Positions 1 through 8,172 of a DNA stretch of 64,000 nt are shown here, in pieces. The position numbers were made by a program, and so were the translations under genes. The first letter of the stretch is position 1. Each line of letters starts with the position of its first letter. This stretch comes from Stenotrophomonas sp. 169 (GTDB lineage Bacteria; Pseudomonadota; Gammaproteobacteria; Xanthomonadales; Xanthomonadaceae): contig NZ_CP061204.1 in the NCBI RefSeq assembly GCF_014621775.1, positions 2,500,501 to 2,564,500 of the forward strand, read 5' to 3'. Under the pieces are notes generated by a model, which had not been told where the DNA came from, made no database searches, and saw nothing but the letters and a program-made list of their open reading frames with translations.

Positions 1-294
1 GGTATGGCTGACCAAGGTAGGCGGCACGATCGGACCTACCTGGGCCTGTTCAAGCACCTGGCCCACGTCCACGCCCAGCAGCCGCGCATAGCTGCGCAGC
101 TGGCCGCGGACGAACACCGGCGCGCCCAGACGCTGCCACTGCTCTTCCTCAAGCGAACGGACGACCTGCACAGGCATGTGCAGGCGCTTGGAGACCTCAT
201 CAAGTGTCAGTCCTGCCGCTTCACGGGCCTGGCGGAGGCGTTGGCCACAGCCGGCTGCCGTCTCGAAAGCGTTCACGGTCTGGTTGTCAGTCAC
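1..294 (-). CDS. rodZ: RodZ cytoskeleton/cell-shape protein, N-terminal part (cut by window edge)
   Basis: Only the first 98 codons are present; the gene runs off the left edge. The start is a GTG 6 bases after the pilW stop. The visible product is a helix-turn-helix domain of the RodZ type, with the motif RLRQAREAAGLTLDEVSKRL near residues 18-37, followed by the conserved stretch VFVRGQLRSYARLLG near residues 60-74. In RodZ this cytoplasmic HTH binds MreB, and the missing C-terminal part would hold the membrane segment and periplasmic domain. The order ndk-rlmN-pilW-rodZ is common in gammaproteobacteria and supports the call. Confidence 0.85.
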   Translation of the reverse strand, partial: MTDNQTVNAFETAAGCGQRLRQAREAAGLTLDEVSKRLHMPVQVVRSLEEEQWQRLGAPVFVRGQLRSYARLLGVDVGQVLEQAQVGPIVPPTLVSHT

Positions 295-300
295 TATGCT

Positions 301-1110
301 TCAACCCTTGGAATTGGGGTCCGCATCCTGCGGAAATTCCTGACGAATCCGCTGCTGGTAGCGTGCGGCGGCTGCCGCATCACCCAGTCGCGTCTCGATT
401 TGCGACGCCAGTTGTAACACGGAAAGCGTTGACGGTGCAGCCGCGAGGCGGCGCTCCGAAAACGCACGCGCTTCCATGAAACGGCCATCGTCGTACGAAA
501 GTTGCGCCATCGCGGTCAGCGCTTGGGCGTTTTTGGGCTCGCTGGCCAGCGATGCGCGCAGGTCACGCTGGGCGCGTTCACGCTGCCCGGCATCCAGGGC
601 GCAGGCACCGGCGTTGGACAGCGCGATGGCCGGCGTGGCGTAGCCCGGCGCCACCAGCGCCCGGTCGAACCACGGCAGCGACTCCGCCGCCCGCCCCTGC
701 TGGCACAACCACGCCGCGTAGTTGTTCAGCACATCGCCGCGCTCGGGAGCCAGCACGGTGGCCCGCTGCAGCAGCTGGCCGGTCTGTACGTTGTCGCCAC
801 GCCGCTGCGCTACGGCAGCCAGCAGCAGCAGCGCGTCAGGGCGTCCACTGTCCAGCTTGAGTGCCGAACGCGCGCGCTTTTCCGCCGCGTCCAGATTGCC
901 GGCCCCGAGGTCGGCCCCAGCCAGCGTCACGTCGTTGTTGTATTGGTGCTGGCGTCGCACCTGTTCGCCGTCATGGGCTGTGTAGGTGGGCGCAACCGAC
1001 ATCTCGGCCTTGCCCATCTTCAATCCGCCCCCCTTGCTACCACCACCGCACCCCGCGAGCACCAGCGCGCACAGGGCAGCACCGGCGAGCAGGCGGTCAG
1101 GCCGCTGCAT
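301..1110 (-). CDS. pilW: Type IV pilus biogenesis/stability lipoprotein PilW (PilF)
   Basis: TPR lipoprotein that helps assemble and stabilise the PilQ secretin of the type IV pilus at the outer membrane. The start chosen ([10 protein letters not shown]) places a lipoprotein signal right at the N-terminus, with lipobox LAGC at about residues 19-22; an upstream in-frame ATG at 1143 would add 11 residues and bury the signal. The remainder is TPR-like, with motifs such as [16 protein letters not shown] and [14 protein letters not shown]. Product about 269 residues, as usual for the family. The first 14 bases overlap the end of rlmN, so the two are probably translationally coupled. Confidence 0.85.
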   Translation of the reverse strand: MQRPDRLLAGAALCALVLAGCGGGSKGGGLKMGKAEMSVAPTYTAHDGEQVRRQHQYNNDVTLAGADLGAGNLDAAEKRARSALKLDSGRPDALLLLAAVAQRRGDNVQTGQLLQRATVLAPERGDVLNNYAAWLCQQGRAAESLPWFDRALVAPGYATPAIALSNAGACALDAGQRERAQRDLRASLASEPKNAQALTAMAQLSYDDGRFMEARAFSERRLAAAPSTLSVLQLASQIETRLGDAAAAARYQQRIRQEFPQDADPNSKG

Positions 1111-2314
1111 CGCGCCCGGTCCGTAAGTTCTCAAGCGCATCAAGGGTCTTGTTGAACTCGGCCTGGCGCCGCGTCCGGTCCATCACCTGCCCCTTCAACT
1201 GGCCACACGCCGCGTCGATGTCGTCACCGCGGGTACGGCGCACCATCGTCAGCACGTTGTTGTCCAGCAGGATGGTCTGGAAGGCGCGGATCTGCACATC
1301 GTCGGATCGCTCGTAACGCGTGCCCGGGAAGGGATTGAACGGGATCAGATTGACCTTGCCCGAGCCCTTGGCCTGCACCGCGTTGTCGAACTGGCGCATC
1401 AACCGGGCCAGTGCACGGGCGTGCTCGGGCTGGTCGTTGATGCCCTTCATCAGGGTGTATTCGAAGGTCACCGATTCGCGGCGCTTGTTGCCACGCAGGT
1501 AGCGCGCACAAGACGCCATCAGATCAGCGATCGGGTACTTCCGGTTCAGCGGCACGAGGGTCTCGCGCAGCTCATCGGTCGGCGCGTGCAGGGACACCGC
1601 CAGCGACACATCGCTTTCGGTGGACAGCCGATCGATCATCGGCACCAGGCCGGAGGTGGACAGGGTCACCCGCTTGTTGGCGAGGCCATAGCCCAGGTCG
1701 TCGCGCATCACGTTCATCGCGCGCACGACGTTGTCGAAATTCATCAGTGGCTCGCCCATGCCCATCATCACCACGTTGGTGAGACGGCGCATCAGGTGCG
1801 GCACGTTGCCCAGGTGGCGCGCGGCAATCCATACCTGGCCGATGATCTCGGCGGTGGACAGATTGCGGTTGAAGCCCTGGGTGGCGGTCGAACAGAACGT
1901 GCAGTTCAGCGCACAGCCCACCTGCGAGGAAACGCACAGCGTGCCGCGGCTCTTGTCCGGAATGTAGACCGCTTCGATGGCGTTCTTGCCATCGTTGCCC
2001 ATCGCCAGCAACCACTTGTGGGTGCCGTCGGCGGACGGTTTGTCGAACACGATGTTCGGAACCAGCACCTCGGCATGTTCCTGCAGCTTGGCGCGCAGTC
2101 CCTTGCCGAGGTCGGTCATTTCATCGAAATCGGTGACGTAGCGATGGTGGATCCACTTCATCACCTGATGTGCCCGGAACTTCTGTTCGCCGAGTTTTTC
2201 GACGAAAAAACGCTCCAGGCCCGCGCGATCGAGGTCGAGCAGGTTCTGCTTGCCAGCCGTGGGTGCCGACTTCGGCAGCGGCTGGATGGCGGGTGTCTGT
2301 ACGACCTCGTTCAC
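1097..2314 (-). CDS. rlmN: 23S rRNA A2503-C2 / tRNA A37-C2 methyltransferase RlmN
   Basis: Radical SAM enzyme that methylates C2 of A2503 in 23S rRNA and of A37 in some tRNAs. The iron-sulfur motif CALNCTFC, at about residues 133-140, gives the CX3CX2C cluster ligands. The methyl-carrying and resolving cysteine region near the C-terminus includes [11 protein letters not shown]. Length 405 residues is typical. Translation starts at a GTG, preceded at a good distance by an AGAGG Shine-Dalgarno sequence. The gene begins 9 bases after ndk ends, so it is co-transcribed with ndk and continues into pilW. Confidence 0.95.
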   Translation of the reverse strand: MNEVVQTPAIQPLPKSAPTAGKQNLLDLDRAGLERFFVEKLGEQKFRAHQVMKWIHHRYVTDFDEMTDLGKGLRAKLQEHAEVLVPNIVFDKPSADGTHKWLLAMGNDGKNAIEAVYIPDKSRGTLCVSSQVGCALNCTFCSTATQGFNRNLSTAEIIGQVWIAARHLGNVPHLMRRLTNVVMMGMGEPLMNFDNVVRAMNVMRDDLGYGLANKRVTLSTSGLVPMIDRLSTESDVSLAVSLHAPTDELRETLVPLNRKYPIADLMASCARYLRGNKRRESVTFEYTLMKGINDQPEHARALARLMRQFDNAVQAKGSGKVNLIPFNPFPGTRYERSDDVQIRAFQTILLDNNVLTMVRRTRGDDIDAACGQLKGQVMDRTRRQAEFNKTLDALENLRTGRDAAA

Positions 2315-2323
2315 GGCAACCTC

Positions 2324-2749
2324 TTAACGGGAGACCACTTCCGTGGCGGCAAAGAAGTAAGCGATTTCGTTGGTGGCGTTCTCGACCGAGTCCGAGCCGT
2401 GGGCGGCATTGGCATCGATGGATTCAGCGAAATCAGCGCGGATGGTGCCGGCCGCGGCTTCCTTCGGATTGGTGGCGCCCAGCAGGTCGCGGTGGGCCAG
2501 GACGGCGTTCTCGCCTTCCAGGGCCTGGATCATCACCGGGCCGGAGATCATGAACTCGACCAGCGCGTTGAAGAACGGGCGCTCGCGGTGCACGGCGTAG
2601 AAGCCTTCGGCTTCGCGGCGCGACAGCTGCTTGTACTTGGCAGCGACGACCTTCAGGCCGGCCTTTTCGAAGCGGGCGTAGATTTCACCGATGACGTTCT
2701 TTGCGACGGCGTCGGGCTTGATGATCGAAAGGGTGCGCTCCAGCGCCAT
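2324..2749 (-). CDS. ndk: Nucleoside diphosphate kinase
   Basis: Transfers the gamma phosphate between nucleoside triphosphates and diphosphates through a phosphohistidine. The 141-residue product starts [15 protein letters not shown]. It carries the conserved catalytic motif HGSDS, whose histidine is residue 117, and the usual C-terminal sequence IAYFF. An in-frame ATG 30 bases upstream is rejected because the chosen start has a GGAG site at correct spacing and matches the family N-terminus. It is the first gene of the leftward ndk-rlmN-pilW-rodZ cluster. A terminator-like hairpin sits in its leader (2797-2823). Confidence 0.96.
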   Translation of the reverse strand: MALERTLSIIKPDAVAKNVIGEIYARFEKAGLKVVAAKYKQLSRREAEGFYAVHRERPFFNALVEFMISGPVMIQALEGENAVLAHRDLLGATNPKEAAAGTIRADFAESIDANAAHGSDSVENATNEIAYFFAATEVVSR

Positions 2750-2796
2750 GGTGGTATCTCCGAGATCCGGGCCACTCAAGGCCCGAGGGTAGCATG

Positions 2797-2823
2797 AAAA
2801 AAACCCACGTCGAAACGCGGGCT
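2797..2823 (-). terminator. Rho-independent-type hairpin in the leader of ndk
   Basis: Read on the minus strand, an 8-bp stem (CCCGCG paired with CGTGGG plus flanking pairs, two of them G-U) is followed by seven T residues. It points toward ndk and lies 48 bases before its start codon. No gene ends upstream on this strand, so it either attenuates the ndk transcript or ends a short unannotated RNA. Confidence 0.5.
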
Positions 2824-2962
2824 TAGGCTGATATACGTAGGCTTATTGTAGCGCCTCGCCGCAATACACGGTAGCCCCGGCCATTCATCTGCGGCCGGGG
2901 ATGAACGGTGGCGGCATGATGCTGCGACGCACAATGCATTGCGCCGGGCCCCGGGTCTAATA

Positions 2963-2978
2963 TCAAACAATCGTTTGA
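2963..2978. promoter_or_regulatory. PsrA-type operator upstream of psrA-fadBA
   Basis: The palindrome TCAAAC-N4-GTTTGA matches the published PsrA consensus (G/C)AAAC-N2-4-GTTT(G/C). It lies 16 bases before the ATG of the TetR-family gene, where a bound repressor would block transcription of the whole psrA-fadB-fadA unit. Autoregulation is an inference from position. Confidence 0.65.
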
Positions 2979-2994
2979 TTGAACCCTGTTCTCC

Positions 2995-3678
2995 ATGGCC
3001 AGACCTGCCCACTTCTCCACCAAAGACCGCATCCTCGGCGCCGCCGAGGCGTTGTTTGCGCTGCATGGCTTTGCCGGGACGTCGCTGCGCCAGGTGACCA
3101 GCCAGGCTGACGTCAACATCGCAGCGGTCAACTATCACTTCGGATCCAAGGAAAACCTGGTCAACGAGGTGTTCCGTCGCCGCATGGACGAAATGACCGC
3201 CGCGCGGATGGCGCAGCTGGAGAAAGCACGCAGCGAGCATCCGGGCGAACTGCGGCCGGTGCTGGCCGCATTCGTCGAGCCGGCGCTGGCGATGGCGCAG
3301 GACAGCCAGAGCGGTGGCGCGTTCGTGCGCGTCATCGCCCGTGCCTATGCGGAGAAAAACGACAACCTGCGGCGCTTCCTGTCGGATCACTACGGCCACG
3401 TGCTGCGTGACTTCGGCCGTGCCATTTCCGCCTGCTTGCCGGATCTGAGCAAGGAAGAGCTGTACTGGCGCCTCGACTTTCTGGCCGGGTCGCTTACCTA
3501 TGCGATGGCCGATTTCGGCCTGATCAAGCGGCCTGCCGGTGTCACCGAAGCCGCGCATGGTGCCCAGGCCGCACAGGAACTCATCCGTTTCGCCGAAGCC
3601 GGCTTCCGCGCGGCTGCACGCAGCGCCGCGATGTCCGCCAACCCGGCTGCCACCCCACCTTCCCTTTCCACCCAGTAA
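2995..3678 (+). CDS. psrA: TetR-family transcriptional regulator, PsrA-like fatty acid sensor
   Basis: 227-residue TetR repressor. The N-terminal DNA-binding domain (residues 8-55) contains TSLRQVTSQADVNIAAVNYHFGSKENLV, here split as TSLRQVTSQADVN and IAAVNYHFGSKENLV, a very close match to Pseudomonas PsrA. PsrA is released from DNA by long-chain fatty acids or their CoA esters and controls fad beta-oxidation genes. A PsrA-type palindrome lies just upstream, and the fadB gene follows after 26 bases, so regulator and target are probably one operon. The C-terminal ligand domain ends in a low-complexity Ala/Pro/Ser tail. The ortholog name is inferred from sequence plus context. Confidence 0.7.
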   Translation: MARPAHFSTKDRILGAAEALFALHGFAGTSLRQVTSQADVNIAAVNYHFGSKENLVNEVFRRRMDEMTAARMAQLEKARSEHPGELRPVLAAFVEPALAMAQDSQSGGAFVRVIARAYAEKNDNLRRFLSDHYGHVLRDFGRAISACLPDLSKEELYWRLDFLAGSLTYAMADFGLIKRPAGVTEAAHGAQAAQELIRFAEAGFRAAARSAAMSANPAATPPSLSTQ

Positions 3679-3704
3679 CTGCTGACCAACCAAGGCTTAT
3701 CGAC

Positions 3705-6077
3705 ATGTCCAATTCCCTGCTAGTCCGCCGCGCCGCCGTGCTGGGTGCCGGCGTCATGGGCGCCCAGATCGCAGCCCACCTGACCAACGCCGGCGTCGAC
3801 ACCGTGCTGTTCGACCTGCCCGCCAAGGAAGGCCCTGCCGACGGCATCGTGCTGAAGGCGATCGCCAACCTGGGCAAGCTCAGCCCTGCCCCGCTCGCCA
3901 GCAAGTCCTACGCCGAGGCGATCACGCCGGCCAATTACGAGAGCGGGCTGGAGCAGCTGCGCGACTGCGACCTGATCATCGAAGCCATCGCCGAGCGGAT
4001 GGACTGGAAGCAGGACCTGTACAAGAAGATCGCGCCGTTCGTGGCCGACCACGCCGTGCTGGCCTCCAACACCTCCGGCCTGGGCATCAACAAGCTGGCC
4101 GACGTGCTGCCCGAACAGCTGCGCCACCGCTTCTGCGGCGTGCATTTCTTCAACCCGCCGCGCTACATGCACCTGGCCGAGCTGATCCCGGCGTCCACCA
4201 CCGACGCCAGCGTGCTGGAGGGCCTGGAAAGCTTCCTGGTCACCACCCTGGGCAAGGGCGTGGTGTACGCCAAGGACACCCCGAACTTCATCGGCAACCG
4301 CATCGGGGTGTTCTCGATCCTGTCCACCATCCACCACACCCAGGAATTCGGCTTGGGCTTCGACGAAGTCGACGGCCTGACCGGTCCGCTGGTCGGCCGC
4401 CCGAAGTCGGCGACCTACCGCACCTCCGATGTGGTCGGCCTGGACACCATGGCGCACGTGATCAAGACCATGGGCGACACCCTGCCCAACGATCCGTGGC
4501 ACGCGTTCTTCAAATCGCCGAAGTGGCTCGACGCGCTGATTTCCAAGGGCGCACTGGGCCAGAAGACCGGCGCGGGCATCTTCCGCAAGGTCGGCAAGGA
4601 CATCATGGTGCTGGACCTGGAAAAGCAGGACTACCGCGCCGCTGACCGGACCGCTGCAGCGGAAGTGGTCGAGATCCTGAAGATCAAGAATCCGGCGGAG
4701 AAGTTCGCCAAGCTGCGCGAGAGCCAGCACCCGCAGGCACAGTTCCTGTGGGCCACCTTCCGCGACCTGTTCCACTACAGCGCGTATCACCTGGCTGACA
4801 TCGCCGAGACCGCGCGCGACGTCGACCTTGCCATCCGCTGGGGCTACGGTTGGTCGCTGGGTCCTTTCGAAACCTGGCAGGCCGCCGGCTGGAAGCAGGT
4901 CGCGCAGTGGATTGCCGATGACATCGTCGCCGGCAAGAGCATGAGCAGCGCGCCACTGCCGGATTGGGTGTTCGATGGCCGCGATGGCGTACACGCCGCC
5001 GAAGGCAGCTACAGCCCGACGCGCAACGCCAAGCTGCCGCGCTCCGCATTGCCGGTCTATCAGCGCCAGCGCTTCCCCGATCCGCTGCTGGGCGAACAGT
5101 TCCCGCAGGGCGACACCGTGTATGAAAACGACGGCGTGCGCATGTGGCACGACGGCGATGGCATCGCGGTAGTCGGCTTCAAGACCAAGATGAACACCGT
5201 GTCCGATCACGTGCTCGATGGCCTGCAGGAAGCCATCAAGCGCGCTGAGAAAGACTTCAAGGGCCTGGTGATCTGGCAGCAGAAGGAACCCTTCTCCGCC
5301 GGCGCCGACCTGGCCGGTGCACTGGGCCTGCTGCAGGCCGGCAAGGTCGAGCAGTTCGAAGAAATGGTGCACAACTTCCAGCGCACCAGCCAGGCGATCA
5401 AGTATTCCCTGGTACCGGTGGTAACGGCGGTGCGTGGCCTGGCCTTGGGCGGTGGCTGCGAATTCCAGATGCACAGCGCGAAGAGCGTGGCATCGCTGGA
5501 AAGCTACATCGGCCTGGTGGAAGCGGGCGTCGGCCTGCTGCCGGCCGGCGGCGGCCTGAAGGAGCTGGCGGTGCGTGCATCACAGGCTGCCGGCCCCGGT
5601 GGTGATGTGTTCGCCGAACTGAAGAAGACCTTTGAAACGGTAGCCATGGCCAAGGTCTCCAACTCGGCGGTCAACGCGAAGGAGCTCGGCCTGATGCGCG
5701 CCACTGACAAGGTGGTGTTCAACAGCTTCGAGGCGCTGCACATCGCCAAGGCCGAAGTGCTGGCCCTCGCCGAAGGCGGCTATCGCCCGCCGATGCCCTC
5801 GCGCCGCATCCAGGTCGCCGGTGATGTCGGTATCGCGACCTTCAAGATGATGCTGGTCAACATGCTGGAAGGCCGCTTCATCAGCCCGTACGACTACGAG
5901 ATCGCCGTACGCATCGCGACCGTCCTGTGCGGCGGCGAAGTGGACCGCGGCACGCTGGTGGACGAGGAGTGGCTGCTGACCCTGGAGCGCAAGCACTTCG
6001 TCGAACTGGCCCAGCAGGAAAAAACCCAGGCCCGCATCGCGCACATGCTGAAGACCGGCAAGCCGCTGCGGAACTGA
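3705..6077 (+). CDS. fadB: Bifunctional 3-hydroxyacyl-CoA dehydrogenase / enoyl-CoA hydratase (FadN-type order)
   Basis: Carries out the middle two steps of fatty-acid beta-oxidation. The NAD-binding dehydrogenase is N-terminal, with the Rossmann motif VLGAGVMGAQIA at residues 13-24 and the catalytic region GVHFFNPPRYMHLAE near 145. The crotonase/hydratase domain is C-terminal (about residues 480-720), with the oxyanion motifs FSAGADLAGAL and GLALGGGCEFQMH. This order is reversed relative to E. coli FadB and matches the FadN class (about 790 residues; this one has 790). It pairs with the thiolase gene that follows at 6146. The symbol fadB is used here for function and operon position only. 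Confidence 0.85.
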   Translation: MSNSLLVRRAAVLGAGVMGAQIAAHLTNAGVDTVLFDLPAKEGPADGIVLKAIANLGKLSPAPLASKSYAEAITPANYESGLEQLRDCDLIIEAIAERMDWKQDLYKKIAPFVADHAVLASNTSGLGINKLADVLPEQLRHRFCGVHFFNPPRYMHLAELIPASTTDASVLEGLESFLVTTLGKGVVYAKDTPNFIGNRIGVFSILSTIHHTQEFGLGFDEVDGLTGPLVGRPKSATYRTSDVVGLDTMAHVIKTMGDTLPNDPWHAFFKSPKWLDALISKGALGQKTGAGIFRKVGKDIMVLDLEKQDYRAADRTAAAEVVEILKIKNPAEKFAKLRESQHPQAQFLWATFRDLFHYSAYHLADIAETARDVDLAIRWGYGWSLGPFETWQAAGWKQVAQWIADDIVAGKSMSSAPLPDWVFDGRDGVHAAEGSYSPTRNAKLPRSALPVYQRQRFPDPLLGEQFPQGDTVYENDGVRMWHDGDGIAVVGFKTKMNTVSDHVLDGLQEAIKRAEKDFKGLVIWQQKEPFSAGADLAGALGLLQAGKVEQFEEMVHNFQRTSQAIKYSLVPVVTAVRGLALGGGCEFQMHSAKSVASLESYIGLVEAGVGLLPAGGGLKELAVRASQAAGPGGDVFAELKKTFETVAMAKVSNSAVNAKELGLMRATDKVVFNSFEALHIAKAEVLALAEGGYRPPMPSRRIQVAGDVGIATFKMMLVNMLEGRFISPYDYEIAVRIATVLCGGEVDRGTLVDEEWLLTLERKHFVELAQQEKTQARIAHMLKTGKPLRN

Positions 6078-6145
6078 CGGGACATCGGTCGTGCCGGCCG
6101 TTGGCCGGCAACCTCATCCCAACCCCTATTGAAGAGATCACTGCA

Positions 6146-7354
6146 ATGACCAAGCAAATCCAGGACGCCTACATCGTCGCCGCCACCCGCACACCGGTAG
6201 GCAAGGCGCCCAAGGGCATGTTCCGCAACACCCGTCCCGACGACATGCTGGCCCACGTGCTGCGCTCGGTGGTAGCGCAGGCGCCGGGCATCGACGTCAA
6301 CCGCATCGACGACGCCATCATCGGCTGCGCGATGCCGGAAGCCGAGCAGGGCATGAACGTGGCGCGCATCGGCGTGCTGCTGGCCGGCCTGCCGGACACC
6401 ATTGCGGCGCAGACGGTGAACCGTTTCTGCTCATCTGGCCTGCAGGCCGTCGCCATGGCGGCGGATCAGATCCGTCTGGGCAATGCCGACCTGATGCTGG
6501 CCGGCGGTACCGAATCGATGTCGATGGTACCGATGATGGGCAACAAGATCGCGATGGCCCCGAGCGTGTTCGATAACGACCACGTGGCCATTGCCTACGG
6601 CATGGGCATCACCGCCGAGAAGGTTGCCGAAGAGTGGAAGGTGTCGCGCGAAGAGCAGGACGCCTTTGCCCTCGCCTCGCACCAGAAGGCGATCGCCGCG
6701 ATCCAGAACGGCGACTTCAAGGACGAGATCAGTCCGTACGACGTGCGCACCCGTCAGCCGGACCTGGCCGACGGCCGCCGCATCATCACCCGCGACACCG
6801 TCGTCGACACCGATGAGGGCCCGCGCCTGGATTCGTCCGCCGAAGGCCTGGCCAAGCTGCGCCCGGTGTTCCGCAACGGCCAGTTCGGCGGTACGGTCAC
6901 GGCGGGCAATTCCTCGCAGATGAGCGACGGCGCCGGTGCAGTGCTGTTGGCGTCGGAGCAGGCGGTGAAGGATTACGGACTGAAGCCGCTGGCCCGGTTC
7001 GTCAGCTTCTCGGTCGCCGGTGTACGCCCGGAAGTGATGGGCATCGGCCCGATCGCGGCGATTCCGAAGGCGCTGAAGCAGGCCGGCCTGACCCAGGATC
7101 AGTTGGACTGGATCGAGCTCAATGAAGCATTTGCGGCGCAGTCGCTGGCGGTGATCCGCGATTGCGGGCTGGACCCGTCGAAGGTCAATCCGCTGGGCGG
7201 CGCCATCGCGCTGGGCCATCCGCTGGGCGCCACGGGTGCGATCCGTACGGCGACGCTGCTGCACGGTCTGCGTCGTCGCCAGCAGAAGTACGGCATGGTG
7301 ACGATGTGCATCGGCACTGGCATGGGTGCGGCGGGCATCTTCGAATCGCTGTAA
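6146..7354 (+). CDS. fadA: Acetyl-CoA C-acyltransferase (3-ketoacyl-CoA thiolase)
   Basis: Last step of beta-oxidation: thiolytic cleavage of 3-ketoacyl-CoA to acetyl-CoA. The 402-residue product has the active-site cysteine in [10 protein letters not shown] (about residue 94), the histidine in [11 protein letters not shown], and the C-terminal second cysteine motif [10 protein letters not shown]. The start [11 protein letters not shown] is chosen for family length and for the GAAGAG ribosome site upstream; the reading frame is open further upstream inside fadB but that part is not thiolase-like. It lies 68 bases after fadB, completing a psrA-fadB-fadA operon. Confidence 0.92.
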   Translation: MTKQIQDAYIVAATRTPVGKAPKGMFRNTRPDDMLAHVLRSVVAQAPGIDVNRIDDAIIGCAMPEAEQGMNVARIGVLLAGLPDTIAAQTVNRFCSSGLQAVAMAADQIRLGNADLMLAGGTESMSMVPMMGNKIAMAPSVFDNDHVAIAYGMGITAEKVAEEWKVSREEQDAFALASHQKAIAAIQNGDFKDEISPYDVRTRQPDLADGRRIITRDTVVDTDEGPRLDSSAEGLAKLRPVFRNGQFGGTVTAGNSSQMSDGAGAVLLASEQAVKDYGLKPLARFVSFSVAGVRPEVMGIGPIAAIPKALKQAGLTQDQLDWIELNEAFAAQSLAVIRDCGLDPSKVNPLGGAIALGHPLGATGAIRTATLLHGLRRRQQKYGMVTMCIGTGMGAAGIFESL

Positions 7355-7450
7355 GAGGGTTTTGGTTGCCGGGGCTGCGCCCCGGCACCCTGCTTGAGCC
7401 ATAGCCAGAGCCAAAGCAACGGCAACAGCTGCATTGCCGGATGGGCGGGA

Positions 7451-7544
7451 CGGGGTGGGTTCGCGGGGGACGGCAACAGCCGCATCCATGCGGGCCTCGT
7501 TTCGCGCCATCCATGGCGCTCAACGCCCCCGCGAACCCACCCCG
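7451..7544. repeat. Hairpin element copy A (19-bp perfect arms)
   Basis: Arms CGGGGTGGGTTCGCGGGGG at 7451-7469 and its exact complement at 7526-7544 enclose a core with CCATGCGGGCCTCGTTTCGC and the palindrome GCGCCATCCATGGCGC. Same core occurs in the copies at 7749, 8014 and 18370. Confidence 0.8.
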
Positions 7545-7591
7545 CCCCACCTTCGACAGGTCCATGGTGGCCACGGGACCTGCGGGCGTCG

Positions 7592-7614
7592 GTAGCGCCG
7601 ACCCATGGTCGGCG
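7592..7614 (+). repeat. SMAG-type GTAG palindrome
   Basis: Starts with GTAG and forms a stem from CGCCGACC and GGTCGGCG around CAT. SMAG elements (GTAG-ended palindromes) are described from S. maltophilia genomes. Confidence 0.75.
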
Positions 7615-7748
7615 AGCGCAGCGGGCCGTCAGCGGGAACATTCCCCGGAAAGGGTTTTGGTTGCCGGGGCTGCGCCCCGGCACCCTGCTTGAGCCAGGGC
7701 CGCGGCAACAGCAACAGCCGGAGCTGCAGGTATGTGTGTTTGGCGGGA

Positions 7749-7841
7749 CGGGGTGGGTTCGCGGGGGACGGCAACAGCCGCATCCTGCGGGCCTCGTTTC
7801 GTGCCATCCATGGCACTCAACGCCCCCGCAAACCCACCCCG
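7749..7841. repeat. Hairpin element copy B
   Basis: Second-unit counterpart of copy A. Arms at 7749-7767 and 7823-7841 are complementary over 18 of 19 positions, and the internal CATCCATGG palindrome is kept (TGCCATCCATGGCA). Confidence 0.75.
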
Positions 7842-7888
7842 CCCCACCTTCGACAGGTCCACGGTGGCCACGGGACCTGCGGGCATCG

Positions 7889-7980
7889 GTAGCGCCGACC
7901 CATGGTCGGCGAGCGCAGCGGGCCGTTGGCGGCAACATTCCGCCGACCATGGGTCGGCGCTACCGCTTTTTTATTTTTTC
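7889..7980 (+). terminator. Paired SMAG hairpin with T-tract between fadA and galU
   Basis: Two GTAG palindromes in opposite orientation (GTAG at 7889, CTAC at 7960-7963) can pair over about 23 bases. They are followed directly by CGCTTTTTTATTTTTTC. On the plus strand this looks like a strong rho-independent terminator for the fad operon, built from repeat elements. Confidence 0.6.
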
Positions 7981-8013
7981 TTACGTGGCGGGCTGCCACC
8001 GGAACCTGTCAGG

Positions 8014-8123
8014 GGGTCGGGCGGGTGGGGCTTGCGAGGGTGTTGAGCGCCATGGATGGCGCGAAACAAGCGCTACATGGACGTACTTGTGCGCGTCCCT
8101 CGCAAGCCCTACCCGCCCGACCC
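8014..8123. repeat. Hairpin element copy C (27-bp arms, inverted core)
   Basis: Arms at 8014-8040 and 8097-8123 match over 26 of 27 positions but are unrelated in sequence to the arms of copies A and B. The core, on the opposite strand to A/B, contains AAGTACGTCCATGTAGCG and TTGTTTCGCGCCATCCATGG. Confidence 0.75.
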
Positions 8124-8172
8124 ACCTTTGAGCTTTTGCCGCCCGCCACGAGGGGCTCCGCCGTTCGCCGGA

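Larger units (their letters stand above)
7357..7941. repeat. Imperfect tandem duplication, two units of about 290 bp
   Basis: The block beginning GGGTTTTGGTTGCCGGGGC at 7357 is repeated at 7652. Each unit contains a short GC hairpin, a 100-bp hairpin element and a GTAG palindrome in the same order. The units differ at scattered positions. No coding gene is supported in 7355-8172; the frames that stay open there consist of the repeats. Confidence 0.85.

Noticed and set aside
2776..3693. 305-codon minus-strand frame over the TetR gene
   Set aside because: Antisense shadow; the plus-strand frame has a clear helix-turn-helix and an operator at its start.
7357..7941. CRISPR-like repeat structure
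   Set aside because: Only two long imperfect units are present; there are no short regular repeats with unique spacers and no cas genes.
7394..8131. 245-codon open frame between fadA and galU
   Set aside because: It is made of the translated tandem repeats and hairpin elements; no ribosome site or family match.
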